A stretch of 64,000 nt of DNA from Myroides odoratus DSM 2801 (GCF_000243275.1 NZ_CM001437.1:3742807-3806806); one strand, 5' to 3'; shown: positions 15,588-26,300, counted from the stretch's first letter. Made by a program: numbers and translations. The notes: a model not told the origin generated them from the sequence alone.

Positions 15588-17996
15588 TTACTTTATAACC
15601 TTTATAGCAGGATGCGCTTTATTTAGTGTTGGATCTTCTTCTTTGTGTTCTTCTTTTTTGTTTTTACCTCCAAAATTGTAAGTGATTCCCAGCTTGAATA
15701 CTCTCATATCATTGTTGAACGTAAAACGCGTTTGTTGATTAGGATCTTCTAGAATGGATGTTCTAAAACCACCCGTTTTGAATAAATCACTTACCGCAAA
15801 GGTGGCGGTAAATTGATCTTGCCAAAATTTCTTACTTACCCCTACATTAACTTCCCCTAGTGAGCGATAGCTAAAGTTAGAGTCGATTCCACCATTTTGA
15901 TACCAAGCCGTTGCTTCCAAACTGAAATTCGCCGGTAATTTAAAATTGTTGTACGTAAATACACCAATGCTATTTTTGTTTGTATTGATGCGGTTATTAT
16001 CAAACGTAGTATTGTAAAAATAAACCCCGTGATAATTTTCCCAACCGTTGAATCCTGGAATGGGCAACGATAAAGACGCTTGCCATTCGCTTCTACTTTT
16101 TCCGTTGACACTAGTAAAGTAAGCGCTGTTTACGCTTTCATTAAAATAGCTATACAACATCGGGTCTGTAATGCGGCTATATCCTAAAGTCAGATCAATA
16201 AAACCTAGAAATTGCTGCGTCAGTTCGATATTATTCGAAAATTCGGGTTGTAAATTGGGATTACCCCAAGTTTTTGTGGTGTTGTTGAGGTAGCGAACCG
16301 CAGGATTCAACTTGTCAAATTCAGGTCGTTCTATTCTTCGAGCGTAAGACGCCATGATGGCGTAGTTCTCACTAGGCGTATAGGTAACCTGTACGGTTGG
16401 AAATAGAGAAAAATAATCTTGTTTGACTAAGTTTTTATGCTGTAAGGTATCCCCATTGATATGGGTGTATTCTCCACGTAAACCTGCTATAATAGCCCAT
16501 TTACCCTGTGTTATATCAATAGATCCATAAAAGGCATGTACCCCCGTTTTATATTCAAATTTACTTCGGTTCAGCTGATTGAGGTCTTCACCTTGTGCAA
16601 GTAAGGTATGTAAACGCTCATCTGTCTGTAAACTCGCATAATTGCTCTTGATACCAAATTCAACTTTAGCGCTTGATTGCGCTTCGTCCCATAAGGTGTT
16701 TTGATAATCTGATTTAAAATTAAACTCTTTGCGATCCGTTGGGTATACATTATGTTGCTTTGTCCTCCAAGGGTTTCCAGGTGCAAAAGGAGCTACTTTT
16801 CCTACAATAAAATCTGTGACATCCGATTTGACATATACTAGACCCGCTGAGGTAGTCCAACTTTCTTTTTCTGCCAATTTATGGGTGTATTGTAGATCCG
16901 TTTTAAACGTGGTCAATTTACTTTTGCTGTCATTTTTTTGCATGGATTGCTCAGGGGAAGCTTCTGTTGTACCTGTCGTTGTATGAGTTTTAACGGTACT
17001 TGGCGTATCATTATAGTCGAAAGATGTTGTTAAGCGCAAGACATGACCTCGTTCAAAGGTTCTCGCGACATCAAACTTAACTAGATGTGACTTGCTGTTC
17101 AAAAAGGTACGCTGAGACTGATTCAACCAATCTTGATTCACCGTTGCTACGTCTTTTTTCTCATAGTTCTCTCTCCATCGATCAGGCGCATAACTGTAGG
17201 AATACATCAAATTATAGTTCCAATGGTCATTGCCGTATCCGAGGTTCAAGGCGTGATCGGTACTAACTTTATGGCTAATACCCACTGTTGAATTTACAGA
17301 ACCGTAGAAACCTTGTACTAATTTCTTTTTTGAAATAATATTAATAACACCACCCGTTCCTGAAGCATCAATATTGGCGGGTGGAATATTCATGATTTCA
17401 ATCGTCTGTAGGGTAGAACCCGGGGTACCTTTGAGGATGGTTTTCAATTGCTCCGTTGTGAGCTGTGTCGGTTGTCCGTCCATGAGTACAGTTACACCTG
17501 ATTTCCCTTTGATTTTAAGTTCTCCACTTTGACTCATGGTCACACCAGGTAATGATTTCAATACATCATAAGCTGATTGTGTTTGCGCTAAATTACTTTG
17601 CTCAATATTTAAGGTTGCTTTACCAGGCGTTACCTTCAATGCTTTTCTATGGCTGGTAATAAGCACTTCATCGAGGATGTTTTCATCACTAGCAAGGGTA
17701 ATTGCTAGCGGTGTCTGGGCAGCAGCTAAGGAAAGTTGCTGTTCTACTGTCTGATAACCAATAAAGCTCACCAGCAGTTTATAATCTCCCTTGTTCTTGT
17801 TTACTGTAAAGCTGAAGCTTCCATTTTCTTCACTCATGGTCACGTATTCCTCTTTGGGATTATCTATCGCTTGTAAGAGTAAAGTAGCCCATCCAACAGG
17901 CTGATTTTGGGTGTCTTTTACTGTGCCTTTCAGTTGCGTTTGTGCACAGAGTACCCCGCTCAAGAGTAGGAATACTAAGAGTATCGTTTTTTTCAT
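15588..17996 (-). CDS. Outer-membrane beta-barrel receptor (TonB-dependent-receptor-like)
   Basis: 802 residues. Signal peptide (MKKTILLVFLLLSGVLCAQ), CarboxypepD_reg-like domain (~20-100), plug-like region (~110-230, with VLKSLPGVTMSQSGEL and MDGQPTQLT) and a long barrel with repeated aromatic strands (RRIERPEFDKLNP, WGNPNLQPE). This matches the OMP_b-brl_3/FecA-like group in Flavobacteriia. The protein continues ~30 residues past the last clear strand with a Lys/Glu-rich tail (KKEEHKEEDP). Substrate unknown; no TonB box or adjacent SusD-type lipoprotein was seen. It may be controlled through the inverted repeat at 18021-18067. Confidence 0.88.
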   Translation of the reverse strand: MKKTILLVFLLLSGVLCAQTQLKGTVKDTQNQPVGWATLLLQAIDNPKEEYVTMSEENGSFSFTVNKNKGDYKLLVSFIGYQTVEQQLSLAAAQTPLAITLASDENILDEVLITSHRKALKVTPGKATLNIEQSNLAQTQSAYDVLKSLPGVTMSQSGELKIKGKSGVTVLMDGQPTQLTTEQLKTILKGTPGSTLQTIEIMNIPPANIDASGTGGVINIISKKKLVQGFYGSVNSTVGISHKVSTDHALNLGYGNDHWNYNLMYSYSYAPDRWRENYEKKDVATVNQDWLNQSQRTFLNSKSHLVKFDVARTFERGHVLRLTTSFDYNDTPSTVKTHTTTGTTEASPEQSMQKNDSKSKLTTFKTDLQYTHKLAEKESWTTSAGLVYVKSDVTDFIVGKVAPFAPGNPWRTKQHNVYPTDRKEFNFKSDYQNTLWDEAQSSAKVEFGIKSNYASLQTDERLHTLLAQGEDLNQLNRSKFEYKTGVHAFYGSIDITQGKWAIIAGLRGEYTHINGDTLQHKNLVKQDYFSLFPTVQVTYTPSENYAIMASYARRIERPEFDKLNPAVRYLNNTTKTWGNPNLQPEFSNNIELTQQFLGFIDLTLGYSRITDPMLYSYFNESVNSAYFTSVNGKSRSEWQASLSLPIPGFNGWENYHGVYFYNTTFDNNRINTNKNSIGVFTYNNFKLPANFSLEATAWYQNGGIDSNFSYRSLGEVNVGVSKKFWQDQFTATFAVSDLFKTGGFRTSILEDPNQQTRFTFNNDMRVFKLGITYNFGGKNKKEEHKEEDPTLNKAHPAIKVIK

Positions 17997-18020
17997 TTCT
18001 GTAAAATTAAAATTGAGAGG

Positions 18021-18067
18021 TACTGTACTTTTTCTTTTTTGTATAGCTATCCAGTTGAAGTACAGTG
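18021..18067. promoter_or_regulatory. Inverted repeat upstream of the receptor gene
   Basis: TACTGTACTT at 18021-18030 and AAGTACAGTG at 18058-18067 match over nine bases as an inverted pair around a 27-bp centre, ~25-70 bp before the receptor start. It could be an operator or, less likely, a terminator of the DUF7000 gene (no T-run on the correct side). Confidence 0.4.
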
Positions 18068-18083
18068 CTAAAGTGGTTCGAAG

Positions 18084-18560
18084 TTAAAGCAAAGGATTAA
18101 TTTCTGCTATGGTCTGTAAAGCTTTGGTCCGAATAGCCAAGAGCATATCCTCTGTCCGATCGAAGTTGAGCTCATCCAATAGAACCACCTCCAAAATAGC
18201 ATACTGAGGCATGGCGGTGCGGTGTGCATTCCATTTGCTTTTTTTCAAGGTTTTCCAATACGCTTGTTGCACTTTAGCGTTTTGCCCCATTAACCAAAGT
18301 TCGATTTGCATTTTAGCGTGATTGAGTACAATGCCATATCTCAACTTCTTGTCTCTTAGTTCTCGATTAAAAAAAGAAAAATAGCTGTAATCGAGATACC
18401 CAGGTGCAATATTCCCTACCTTAAATTCCGCTTTGTGATGAAGAGCAAAATCTGCTTTGGTTTGCATCAAAAAGCGCAAGAGAAAATGATAAGCTTGGGC
18501 TATCTTCTTGTTTTGAATTTCCTTTTGGTAATGCTGGAGTAGGGTATGAATAGATTTCAT
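18084..18560 (-). CDS. DUF7000 family protein
   Basis: 158 residues. A GYLDYSYFSFF stretch, followed by KLRYGIVLNHAKMQIELWLMG and QAYWKTLKKSKWN, matches my recollection of the DUF7000 family. No signal peptide or membrane segment; probably cytosolic. It starts 20 bp after the end of the serine hydrolase gene, so the two are likely co-transcribed. Function unknown. Confidence 0.75.
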   Translation of the reverse strand: MKSIHTLLQHYQKEIQNKKIAQAYHFLLRFLMQTKADFALHHKAEFKVGNIAPGYLDYSYFSFFNRELRDKKLRYGIVLNHAKMQIELWLMGQNAKVQQAYWKTLKKSKWNAHRTAMPQYAILEVVLLDELNFDRTEDMLLAIRTKALQTIAEINPLL

Positions 18561-18580
18561 TGCTTTTTTTTAAATTGGGG

Positions 18581-19702
18581 TTATTCTAGTACCGCTTGAG
18601 CGAGTTGATAGCTGATTGCTACAGCATCGATGTTGGCACTATTGCTCAGGACAACTAGCGTTAATTTTTTACTGGGAATGCGAATCAAATTACAATTGTA
18701 ACTCATCCATCCTCCGGAATGTTCTAGGGCATCTAGGCCTTGTATTTTGCTTAATCCAATGCCAAAGGCATAGGGACTATAATCGACAATGTCTTTGCCC
18801 TCAGGGGTAACCGAAGGGAAAGCCGTAGCAAACTTTTTGACAAGTGCTGATCCACCAACTTTTCCCGAGGTCATATTTTCACCCCAACGGACTAAATCAC
18901 CAACGGTACTATGTACTTGACCATCTCCGGTGTGGGTCCAAAATACTTCATCGGGTTGATCTGCTTCATTATACGATAAAACGTGATGGCGTTCAATTGG
19001 GTACTGATCGACGATGAAGGTATTATTCATTTCTAAAGGAGTAAAAATATACTGCTGACTAAAGTCTTTCATTGACATACCGCTTACGCGTTCTATAATC
19101 TGCGCCAATAAGAAATAGCCCGTATTGCTGTACTCTTGTTGGGTGCCTACTTCAAACTCTGTATGGGTTAACTCACATAAATGTTGTACTGTTTCAGCAC
19201 TGCTTAGCGGATATTGTCCATCAAGTCCTTTGTTATAGGCAATTTGCATATAATCAGATAGTCCACTAGAATGGCTGATTAAATGCGCAAGGGTAATGGG
19301 TTTTACATAGTCCCCCAATTCTGGCATATAAGTGTATAGGGACTGATCAAGCGCTAGCTTTCCTTGTTGTTCCAATAACAGGATACCAAAAGCAGTAAAT
19401 TGCTTGGAGATGGATGCAATATTGAATACATCATCAACCTGTAATTGTCGAGCAGGATCTAGTGCCGCCAAACCAACAGCTCCCGTATATGTTGCGCCTT
19501 GGTCAAAATGTACTTGGTACGTAAAACCAGGTTTATCTGCTTTGCCGTTTTGTTGCGCAATTCTTTCCAACTTCGTTGTCATTTGTTCTTCTTTTTTTGT
19601 GGGTGTTTCAGATTTATCTGATTTATCCGAACAGCTAAGTAGTCCTAGACTTCCTACAGTGGATACACTGACCAAGGCGATATATAAAAGTTTCTTTTTC
19701 AT
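18581..19702 (-). CDS. Beta-lactamase-fold serine hydrolase lipoprotein
   Basis: 373 residues with a lipoprotein signal (LGLLSCSDKSDKS). Class C beta-lactamase / DD-peptidase fold motifs: SISKQ (Ser-x-x-Lys nucleophile), YSNTGY (Tyr-x-Asn) and a HSGGW turn near the C-terminus. Such esterase-like lipoproteins cleave D-amino-acid peptides or esters; true beta-lactamase activity is not implied. It lies downstream of a LytTR regulator and upstream of DUF7000, all on the same strand, with ~150 bp between regulator and hydrolase. Confidence 0.88.
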   Translation of the reverse strand: MKKKLLYIALVSVSTVGSLGLLSCSDKSDKSETPTKKEEQMTTKLERIAQQNGKADKPGFTYQVHFDQGATYTGAVGLAALDPARQLQVDDVFNIASISKQFTAFGILLLEQQGKLALDQSLYTYMPELGDYVKPITLAHLISHSSGLSDYMQIAYNKGLDGQYPLSSAETVQHLCELTHTEFEVGTQQEYSNTGYFLLAQIIERVSGMSMKDFSQQYIFTPLEMNNTFIVDQYPIERHHVLSYNEADQPDEVFWTHTGDGQVHSTVGDLVRWGENMTSGKVGGSALVKKFATAFPSVTPEGKDIVDYSPYAFGIGLSKIQGLDALEHSGGWMSYNCNLIRIPSKKLTLVVLSNSANIDAVAISYQLAQAVLE

Positions 19703-19852
19703 GTTTTATTGATGTGAAAGGAGTATACGTTTCAATATATGAGGCAAATATCTCCTTGCATTTTCTTTCCATCAAAAAAAAAGGATGAACGGGCTGATTT
19801 TTATGACCAAATGCCTTCAGCAACATCGGTTTAGGGGATGTAGACCGCTATT

Positions 19853-20569
19853 TTACTCTTCTAATTTATCGAGTAATTCTCTTTTATACGTCGATCCTAT
19901 CGGTAAGATAACTCCTCTTTCTAGTTCCACTTGACCTCCTGAAATCTTTTTAATTTGATTCAAGGCAACAATATGCGATTTGTGGATGCGCATAAAGTGA
20001 TTGCGATCTAATTTCTTTTCTATTTCAGTGGTTGTAATTGGACTGAGGTACTGTTTTTCTTTGGTAAATACTTTGACGTAGTTTCCCCAACTTTGCAGGT
20101 GGGTAATATCGTTGTAGTGCAGTTTAAGCGTATCACCATCTACGCGAAGCAAAATATACGATGTTTCTTGTTCTTTCGGCATTGCGTCTGTTGTTTCACT
20201 GATGGGTTTATAGCGGGAAAATACATTGTCTATTGCAGCCATAAAGCGCGCTAAATCAAAAGGTTTAACCAAATAATCCACCACGCGGTATTCATAGCTT
20301 TCTAATGCATATTCTTTATAAGCGGTGGTCAATATAACAAGGGGCGGATTTTGAAGGGCTTTGAGCATTTCTAATCCTGTGATACCCGGCATATTGATAT
20401 CCAAGAAGAGGAGGTCTACAGGATTTTCATACATGTATTCCATGGCTTCAATGGGATTGTAGAACGACTTTTGTAAGTCGAGTTGCTTTAGTTTTTGAAT
20501 GTAATGCCGGAGGACTAGGTGTGCGCCTTCTTCGTCATCAATGATCATACATTTGAGTGTCTTGTTCAT
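19853..20569 (-). CDS. LytTR-family response regulator (second system)
   Basis: 238 residues. Receiver domain (~5-120) with MIIDDEEGAHLVLRHY, Asp in LLFLDINMPGITG and Lys in DYLVKPFDLARF. LytTR domain (~140-235) with LQSWGNYVKVF and FMRIHKSHIVALNQI. The sensor kinase gene ends 13 bp upstream; one operon. Same architecture as the pair at 10290-12084 but clearly diverged, so not a recent duplication. Confidence 0.93.
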   Translation of the reverse strand: MNKTLKCMIIDDEEGAHLVLRHYIQKLKQLDLQKSFYNPIEAMEYMYENPVDLLFLDINMPGITGLEMLKALQNPPLVILTTAYKEYALESYEYRVVDYLVKPFDLARFMAAIDNVFSRYKPISETTDAMPKEQETSYILLRVDGDTLKLHYNDITHLQSWGNYVKVFTKEKQYLSPITTTEIEKKLDRNHFMRIHKSHIVALNQIKKISGGQVELERGVILPIGSTYKRELLDKLEE

Positions 20570-20582
20570 GGGTGTGGGTGTG

Positions 20583-21611
20583 TTAGTTTAAATGTATAAT
20601 TAAGTTCGTGGTGTACGTGTTTTGATCTTGTGTTGTTTCTAGGGTAAAACGATTGTGGTATAGTAATTCAAGCCGTTGGCGGATATTGATTAATCCGATG
20701 CCTGTTGAATTGTTCTGAAGGAGTTGATCGCCTAACGAATTGGCCACCTTTAGATGAATGACTTGTTTTTCTATGGTTACCGCTAAGGATACAAACCAAG
20801 GGTGTTGAATGGTTAAGCTGTGTTTGAATGCATTCTCTACTAAGGTAATGAGCAATAGGGGAGCAATCACGTAGTGTGGAGCTAATTTCTCAGGATCCTC
20901 AATCGTGTAGGTAATGACACAACGTTGTCCTACGCGCTCTTTTTCGAGTGCGATATAATTGCTGATAAAGGCCAATTCTTCTTCTAAGGTAACGGTATCT
21001 TTTTTAGAATTTTCCAATTGATACCGCATTAAGTTTGAAAGTTGGAGAATGAGATCTGGCGTACGCGTAGGATCCGTTAAGCTAACCCCATAGAGGTTAT
21101 TGAACATATTAAAAACAAAGTGGGGGTTCAGTTGGGCATGTAAGTATTTGATTTGAATTTCACTCAGCATCAATTGGGCTTCATTGCGTTTTTGTACTTC
21201 ATGCGAGTAGGTGCGAACTAACAAGATGGATAGAATGGCCGCTGTACTAATTACACAAAGAACGAGATGCGAGACATAATGGTCTAGAAGTGTATCTTCA
21301 TCCGTTAAATAGTAGGTTGGGTCAATCCACCAATAATCTGCAGCCAGTAATATACCTGCTCCGAGTAGCGTGAAAATAACCGCCGCTATTCCATAGAGGA
21401 GGTATTTTTTGTTGAGAAATAAAGAAAAAAGAAAGTAGCGATGAAAAATCGCTTGTCCATAAACAAGGGAAAAGAATAGGAGGGTTTTAATGAAATCTGC
21501 TTGTGAGATGGACTTCATTAATTCGGGCAGCATGATAAGTGCAAACAAAGCGCAGAAGTAAATCACTTCCTCTACGAAAGGTTTGGTATACCATTTTTGC
21601 GTTTTCTCCAT
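20583..21611 (-). CDS. LytS/YehU-type sensor histidine kinase (second system)
   Basis: 342 residues. Four membrane helices in ~10-145, then the phospho-acceptor motif HAQLNPHFVFNMFNNL and the ATPase domain with LLLITLVENAFKH and GIGLINIRQRLELL. Partner of the LytTR regulator immediately downstream. Targets are not evident; the adjacent serine hydrolase and receptor are candidates by position only. Confidence 0.92.
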   Translation of the reverse strand: MEKTQKWYTKPFVEEVIYFCALFALIMLPELMKSISQADFIKTLLFFSLVYGQAIFHRYFLFSLFLNKKYLLYGIAAVIFTLLGAGILLAADYWWIDPTYYLTDEDTLLDHYVSHLVLCVISTAAILSILLVRTYSHEVQKRNEAQLMLSEIQIKYLHAQLNPHFVFNMFNNLYGVSLTDPTRTPDLILQLSNLMRYQLENSKKDTVTLEEELAFISNYIALEKERVGQRCVITYTIEDPEKLAPHYVIAPLLLITLVENAFKHSLTIQHPWFVSLAVTIEKQVIHLKVANSLGDQLLQNNSTGIGLINIRQRLELLYHNRFTLETTQDQNTYTTNLIIHLN

Positions 21612-21759
21612 TCGACACTACTTTTAAGGACAAACATAGTTGTATTGCACCTTAAGTTACAAAAAAATATGACGAACGCAGTTCATCATGGGGAAAATAT
21701 AAGTTTGTACGTGCAGTTTGTAAGGAGATGGGCTTTTTTGTGCTTTGTGCTTTGTGAAG

Positions 21760-21916
21760 AAGGTGAGATGGTGAGGAGGTGAAATCGGAACGCAGTGTAG
21801 ATTCATCGAATACCAAAACAAATATAAACCCATGAGATAGATGGTGAGGAAGGTGAGGTTTGTTTTTTGTGAGGTTTGTTCTTTGTGAGGTTTGTTCTTT
21901 GTGAGGTTTGTTTTTT
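21760..21916. repeat. Composite spacer repeat with 4 x 16-bp tandem
   Basis: A gtgagg tract (21760-21780) and the conserved block 21779-21848 (gtgaaatcggaacgcagtg ... gagatagatggtgagg; related at 4604 and, inverted, 42537) are followed by four tandem 16-bp units, GTGAGGTTTGTTYTTT, at 21853-21916. No gene was seen in 21612-22054. Confidence 0.88.
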
Positions 21917-22054
21917 GTGATAATCTTTCAAAAAACAAAAAGACAAAAAAGCAAAACACAGTGGTACCTATTATTGTTTAGATAGAAATTAAATAGTTAT
22001 ACAACAGTAGAACAATTGATTTATTTACTACATTAGTTTTATTCACCCAAAAGA

Positions 22055-22525
22055 ATGAAAGAAATGAGAAAAATTTTACTTTATTTTTTCATACTGCTAT
22101 GCAGTTTGAATGCCTTAGCAGGTAAACGCATAATTAAAGGACAGGTGTTAGGAGAGGATGGTTATCCTTTACCTGAAACTTCTATCGTGGAAAAAGGAAC
22201 AAAAAATAGTGTAAGCACAGATTTGGACGGAAAATTTGAAATAAGAGTGAAAAATAAAAAGGATAATTATCTTGTGGTTTCTTTTAAAGAATGCGAAACG
22301 AAAGAAGTTAAACTCGATAAAAAGGAAAAATTTTATACCATTATTTTAGTAGATAACGCTCCTTCAGCAGAATTGATTATTAATACAGGATATATTAGTA
22401 ATCAACGAAGAAGGGGAGGGTATCCAGATATTAAAATTTCAGAAGAAGTTTTGGCTAGAGAGCGTAGGAGGATTGAAAAGACAGCGACTGAAGTGCCTGT
22501 AGATGGTAAGAATAAAGAAAAATAA
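22055..22525 (+). CDS. Short secreted CarboxypepD_reg-like protein, array member 1
   Basis: 156 residues: signal peptide (MRKILLYFFILLCSLNALAG), a CarboxypepD_reg-like beta domain (~22-100, with KGQVLGEDGYPLPETS and DLDGKFEIRV), then INTGY, where SusC-type receptors start their plug, and a short basic/acidic tail (QRRRGG ... TEVPVDGKNK). It ends where a receptor would continue. It is the first of three units at exact 649-bp spacing (22055, 22704, 23353). It reads as a stand-alone N-terminal receptor domain; function unknown. Confidence 0.75.
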   Translation: MKEMRKILLYFFILLCSLNALAGKRIIKGQVLGEDGYPLPETSIVEKGTKNSVSTDLDGKFEIRVKNKKDNYLVVSFKECETKEVKLDKKEKFYTIILVDNAPSAELIINTGYISNQRRRGGYPDIKISEEVLARERRRIEKTATEVPVDGKNKEK

Positions 22526-22703
22526 AAGAAAGAACAAACGGACGCTAAAAAGCTTAGAACAAAATCAACGTTAAAACAGAATTTAGATTTTTGTATGAAA
22601 AATCAAGAATAAAAGATGAGCTGTTTAGTATTGACTTCTAGAAAAAAAGTTTTTGATTAGCTTGTCTTTTATTTACTATATTAGTTTTTATTCACCCAAA
22701 AGA

Positions 22704-23174
22704 ATGAAAGAGATGAGAAAAATTTTACTTTATTGTTTCATACTGCTATGCAGTTTGCATGTTTTGGCAGGGCCAAGGAAAATTAAAGGACTGGTGTTAG
22801 GAGAGGATGGTTATCCTTTACCTGGAACTTTTATTCTTGAGAAAGGGACTGAAAATGGTGTAAGCACAGATGTGGACGGAAAATTTGAAATAAGAATAGA
22901 AAATAAAAATAGCAAAATTATTGAAGTTAGATATCTTGGGTTTCAAACACAAGAAGTTAAGTTGGATAAAAAGGAAAAATTTTATACCATTACTTTAGTA
23001 GAAGACGCTCCTTCAGCAGAAGTGATTATTAATACAGGATATATAATTAATCAACGAAGAAGGGGAGGGAATCCATATATTAAAATTTCAGAAGAAGATT
23101 TGGCCAGAGAATATAGGAGGATTGAAGAGACAGCGACTGAAGTGCCTGTAGATGGTAAGAATAAAAAAAAATAA
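22704..23174 (+). CDS. Short secreted CarboxypepD_reg-like protein, array member 2
   Basis: From ATG 22704, 156 residues, the same length as member 1. Signal peptide, CarboxypepD_reg-like domain (GLVLGEDGYPLPGTF, DVDGKFEIRI), INTGY, then a tail close to that of member 1. It differs in the strand region at residues ~65-80 (NKNSKIIEVRYLGFQ versus NKKDNYLVVSFKECE). An upstream in-frame ATG at 22653 lies in the repeated spacer and gives no signal peptide, so it is not used. Confidence 0.75.
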   Translation: MKEMRKILLYCFILLCSLHVLAGPRKIKGLVLGEDGYPLPGTFILEKGTENGVSTDVDGKFEIRIENKNSKIIEVRYLGFQTQEVKLDKKEKFYTITLVEDAPSAEVIINTGYIINQRRRGGNPYIKISEEDLAREYRRIEETATEVPVDGKNKKK

Positions 23175-23352
23175 AAGAAAGAACAAACGGGCGCTAAAAA
23201 GCTTAGAACAAAATCAACGTTAAAACAGAATTTAGATTTTTGTATGAAAAATCAAGAATAAAAGATGAGCTGTTTAGTATTGACTTCTAGAAAAAAAGTT
23301 TTTGATTAGCTTGTCTTTTATTTACTATATTAGTTTTTATTCACCCAAAAGA

Positions 23353-26300
23353 ATGAAAGAAATGAGAAAAATTTTACTTTATTGTTTCATACTGCTATGC
23401 AGTTTGAATGTCTTAGCAGGTAAACGCATAATTAAAGGACAGGTGTTAGGAGACGATGGTTATCCTTTACCAGGAGCTTCTATCATAGAAAAAGGGACGA
23501 AAAATGGTGTAAGCGCAGATATTGACGGAAAATTTGAAATAAGAGTAGAAAATAAAAAGGACAATTATCTTGTGGTTTCTTTTATTGGGTTCCAAACAAA
23601 AGAAGTCAAACTTGAAAAAAAACAAGACTTATATACAGTCACTTTATTCGAAGATAAAAATGCATTAGAAGAAGTGATTATTAATACCGGATATGAACGT
23701 GTTTCTAGAAAAGTACTTACTGGATCAGTCGCGCGTATTTCGAGTGATCAATTAGTAGCTAGTGGCGTTTCAGATGTTAGTCGTATGATTGAGGGAAGAG
23801 CTGCTGGTGTAACAGTAGGTTATCGCGATGCTAAGTACGATCGAGAGGAACAAGACGAGGAACAGGTAGGATCCAAAGAAACGTGGAAAAAATCGAGTTT
23901 AAGAGATAATGCCATGCGTTTAGAAATTGGCGATAATGAGTTTTTAGCGCTAGAAGATGCTCAGGTAGCCTTGCAAATTGAAGGAAACCGCATTCGCGTT
24001 TTGATTGATGCTTACTTTTTTAATGATAAACAAAGCGGTTTAGAGGGAACGTTTAAATTAAAACTACCCGTTGATGCTTCTCCTTATTATTTTGCTTTTG
24101 GAGAAACAACATTATTCGATCGAGATAAAAAAGGAAACACAGCAACTCCTGTTGTACAACTTCATGATTATACGCAAGAAAATTTTGATTTGTCGATGGT
24201 TGGTATTCAAAAAAGAAAAGACCAACAAGCCATCAAACAAGCGAAGATAACCGAAAAAGAAACTGCTGCAGATGCGTATTTTTCTACAATTAAACGCAAG
24301 GTAGATCCAGCGTTGATGGAGTGGTCTGGGGCAGATATGTTTAGCTGTCGTGTTTTTCCGTTACAGGCCAATAAACTACACCATATTGTCATTGGATATG
24401 ATGTAGATATGGTAGAAGGGATGGATTTTAGAGCTTTTGGCTTGAATTTACCAGAGGTGAAGAATAAATTACGTGTGGATTTGGCTGTTGCAGATGAAAA
24501 GGACTATGTTATTACACCACTGAAAGACGCAGTTGTACAAAAGGCAAATAAAAAACAGTATATCACGTATTTTAATCCAACCGAAAAAGAAATTACGATT
24601 CGCTTCAATCATGTGGCTCCTCTTGTTTTAGAACAACAAGGAGAAGATTCTTATGTGGCTGGAATTATGCGTGTTAACTTGCCTCGTGAAGTAGATGAAC
24701 ATATGGCAAAAGACGCTGTTTTTATGCTGGATACTTCGTTGAGTTCTTCTCCAGTTTTATTTGGAGTTTGGGTGAATTTAATCGAGGAAATCCTCCGTCA
24801 AAATGAAGGAATAATTGAGCGATTTGCAGTACTTAATTTTAATATTGGCACCCAATGGTATCAAGAAAAATGGGTAGAGAATACCACAAAAAATAGAGAG
24901 CTAGTAGCAAAATATCTAAATAATCTTGCGCTAGAAGGAGCAACAGATTTAGGAAGAGCCTTACAAGAAGCTTCTCATCCGTCGTGGCTAAAACAAGAAA
25001 CGCGAAAAAATATTTTTTTGCTGAGCGATGGCGATTTGAACTGGGGATTGAGTCAGCGTGATTTACTCGCAAAGAACCTTCAAAAAGGAGACAAAATCCA
25101 TACGTATAAAACGGGAATGTCAGGGACTAACACCGAGCTTTTAGATTATTTAAGCACATTGACTAATGGAAGCTCATTCACTGCTAATAGTGAAGCTCAA
25201 TTAATTGAAAGTGCAAAGGCTTTGCGCTATAAAACGTGGAAAGTAGAACGTGTTTTTGGAGAAACAGCAACAGATATTCTCTTAGCAGGTGGAGTGATTC
25301 AACTGTATGATGGACAAACCATACAATTGGCTGCTCGTGGTTCATTAGATAAACCGATTCAAATCAAGGCGTCTTCGGGTAATCAAATGAAGGTAATAAC
25401 GTTTATGCCTACCTATAAGGTGAAGTCAGATTTGGCTTCTCGTATGTATGGAAAGATAGCCTTAACACAACTAGAAGAAATTGGAAATGAACTAAAATCG
25501 GCGAGTGTAGATTACTCGATTTACTATAGCGTACTGAGTAATTACACCTCTTTTCTAATGCTGGAAACACAGCAAGAGTACGAAAATTATAAAATCAAGA
25601 GTTTTGATGTTGCGGCGAAATTTGTCAAAGAATTTACCGTACATGAATTGTTGAAAGAATTTATAAATACTAAAGAGGTAACAGCCAAGCAACTATTTGA
25701 AAATTGGCTTACTTTATTAAAAAAACATAACTTGTTAGATAGTGGGGACGAGGTGTTTACTAATTTTGTCAGTGAAATGAGCGAGCAAGATTTTGTTATT
25801 CATCCCCAATCTGTTTTTTCTGTTTGGGAAAAGAATGGACAAACAAAAGAAGAACAGAAAATCTTAAGCCAAGAGGATGTTACATTTGATGCCTTACAAC
25901 TTTTAGCAAATCAAAGGGAAGTAAAGAAAGGACAAGCAGATGCTTTAAAATTATTGAGTTCGATGATTGAGCACAATGGTAGTGATGTAGATGTTTTACG
26001 CGATTTATTGACGAGTACACTTAATTTGAGCTACGGTTACGATAGTTATTATTTGGGACAAAAGATATTGAATACTCGCTTGTATGATGGCTTGGTCTAT
26101 TTTAATATGGCCAGGGCTTTAGAGGAGAATAATCCAAAGCTTGCTGCTGTATTTTATTATTTATGTTATGCAATTGATTTTAATGATGGAAATGATTATG
26201 GTAGTTTAAAAGAAATTAGTGGACTTTTTGCTTCTACATTTCTCAAACAATGGGATAAAAAGAATACACGAGGTTCGGTTAAGGAGAAGATGTTTATTAA

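Larger units (their letters stand above)
22055..23352 (+). repeat. 649-bp tandem unit, two copies before the long gene
   Basis: Start codons at 22055, 22704 and 23353 are exactly 649 bp apart. The spacer 22526-22703 matches 23175-23352 with one visible difference. The coding parts match well in the signal peptide and first beta domain. The third unit diverges from the others after INTGY. Confidence 0.9.

Noticed and set aside
10290..21611. The two LytS/LytTR pairs as a recent duplication
   Set aside because: Kinases and regulators differ throughout, gene junctions differ (14-bp overlap versus 13-bp gap); likely old paralogues.
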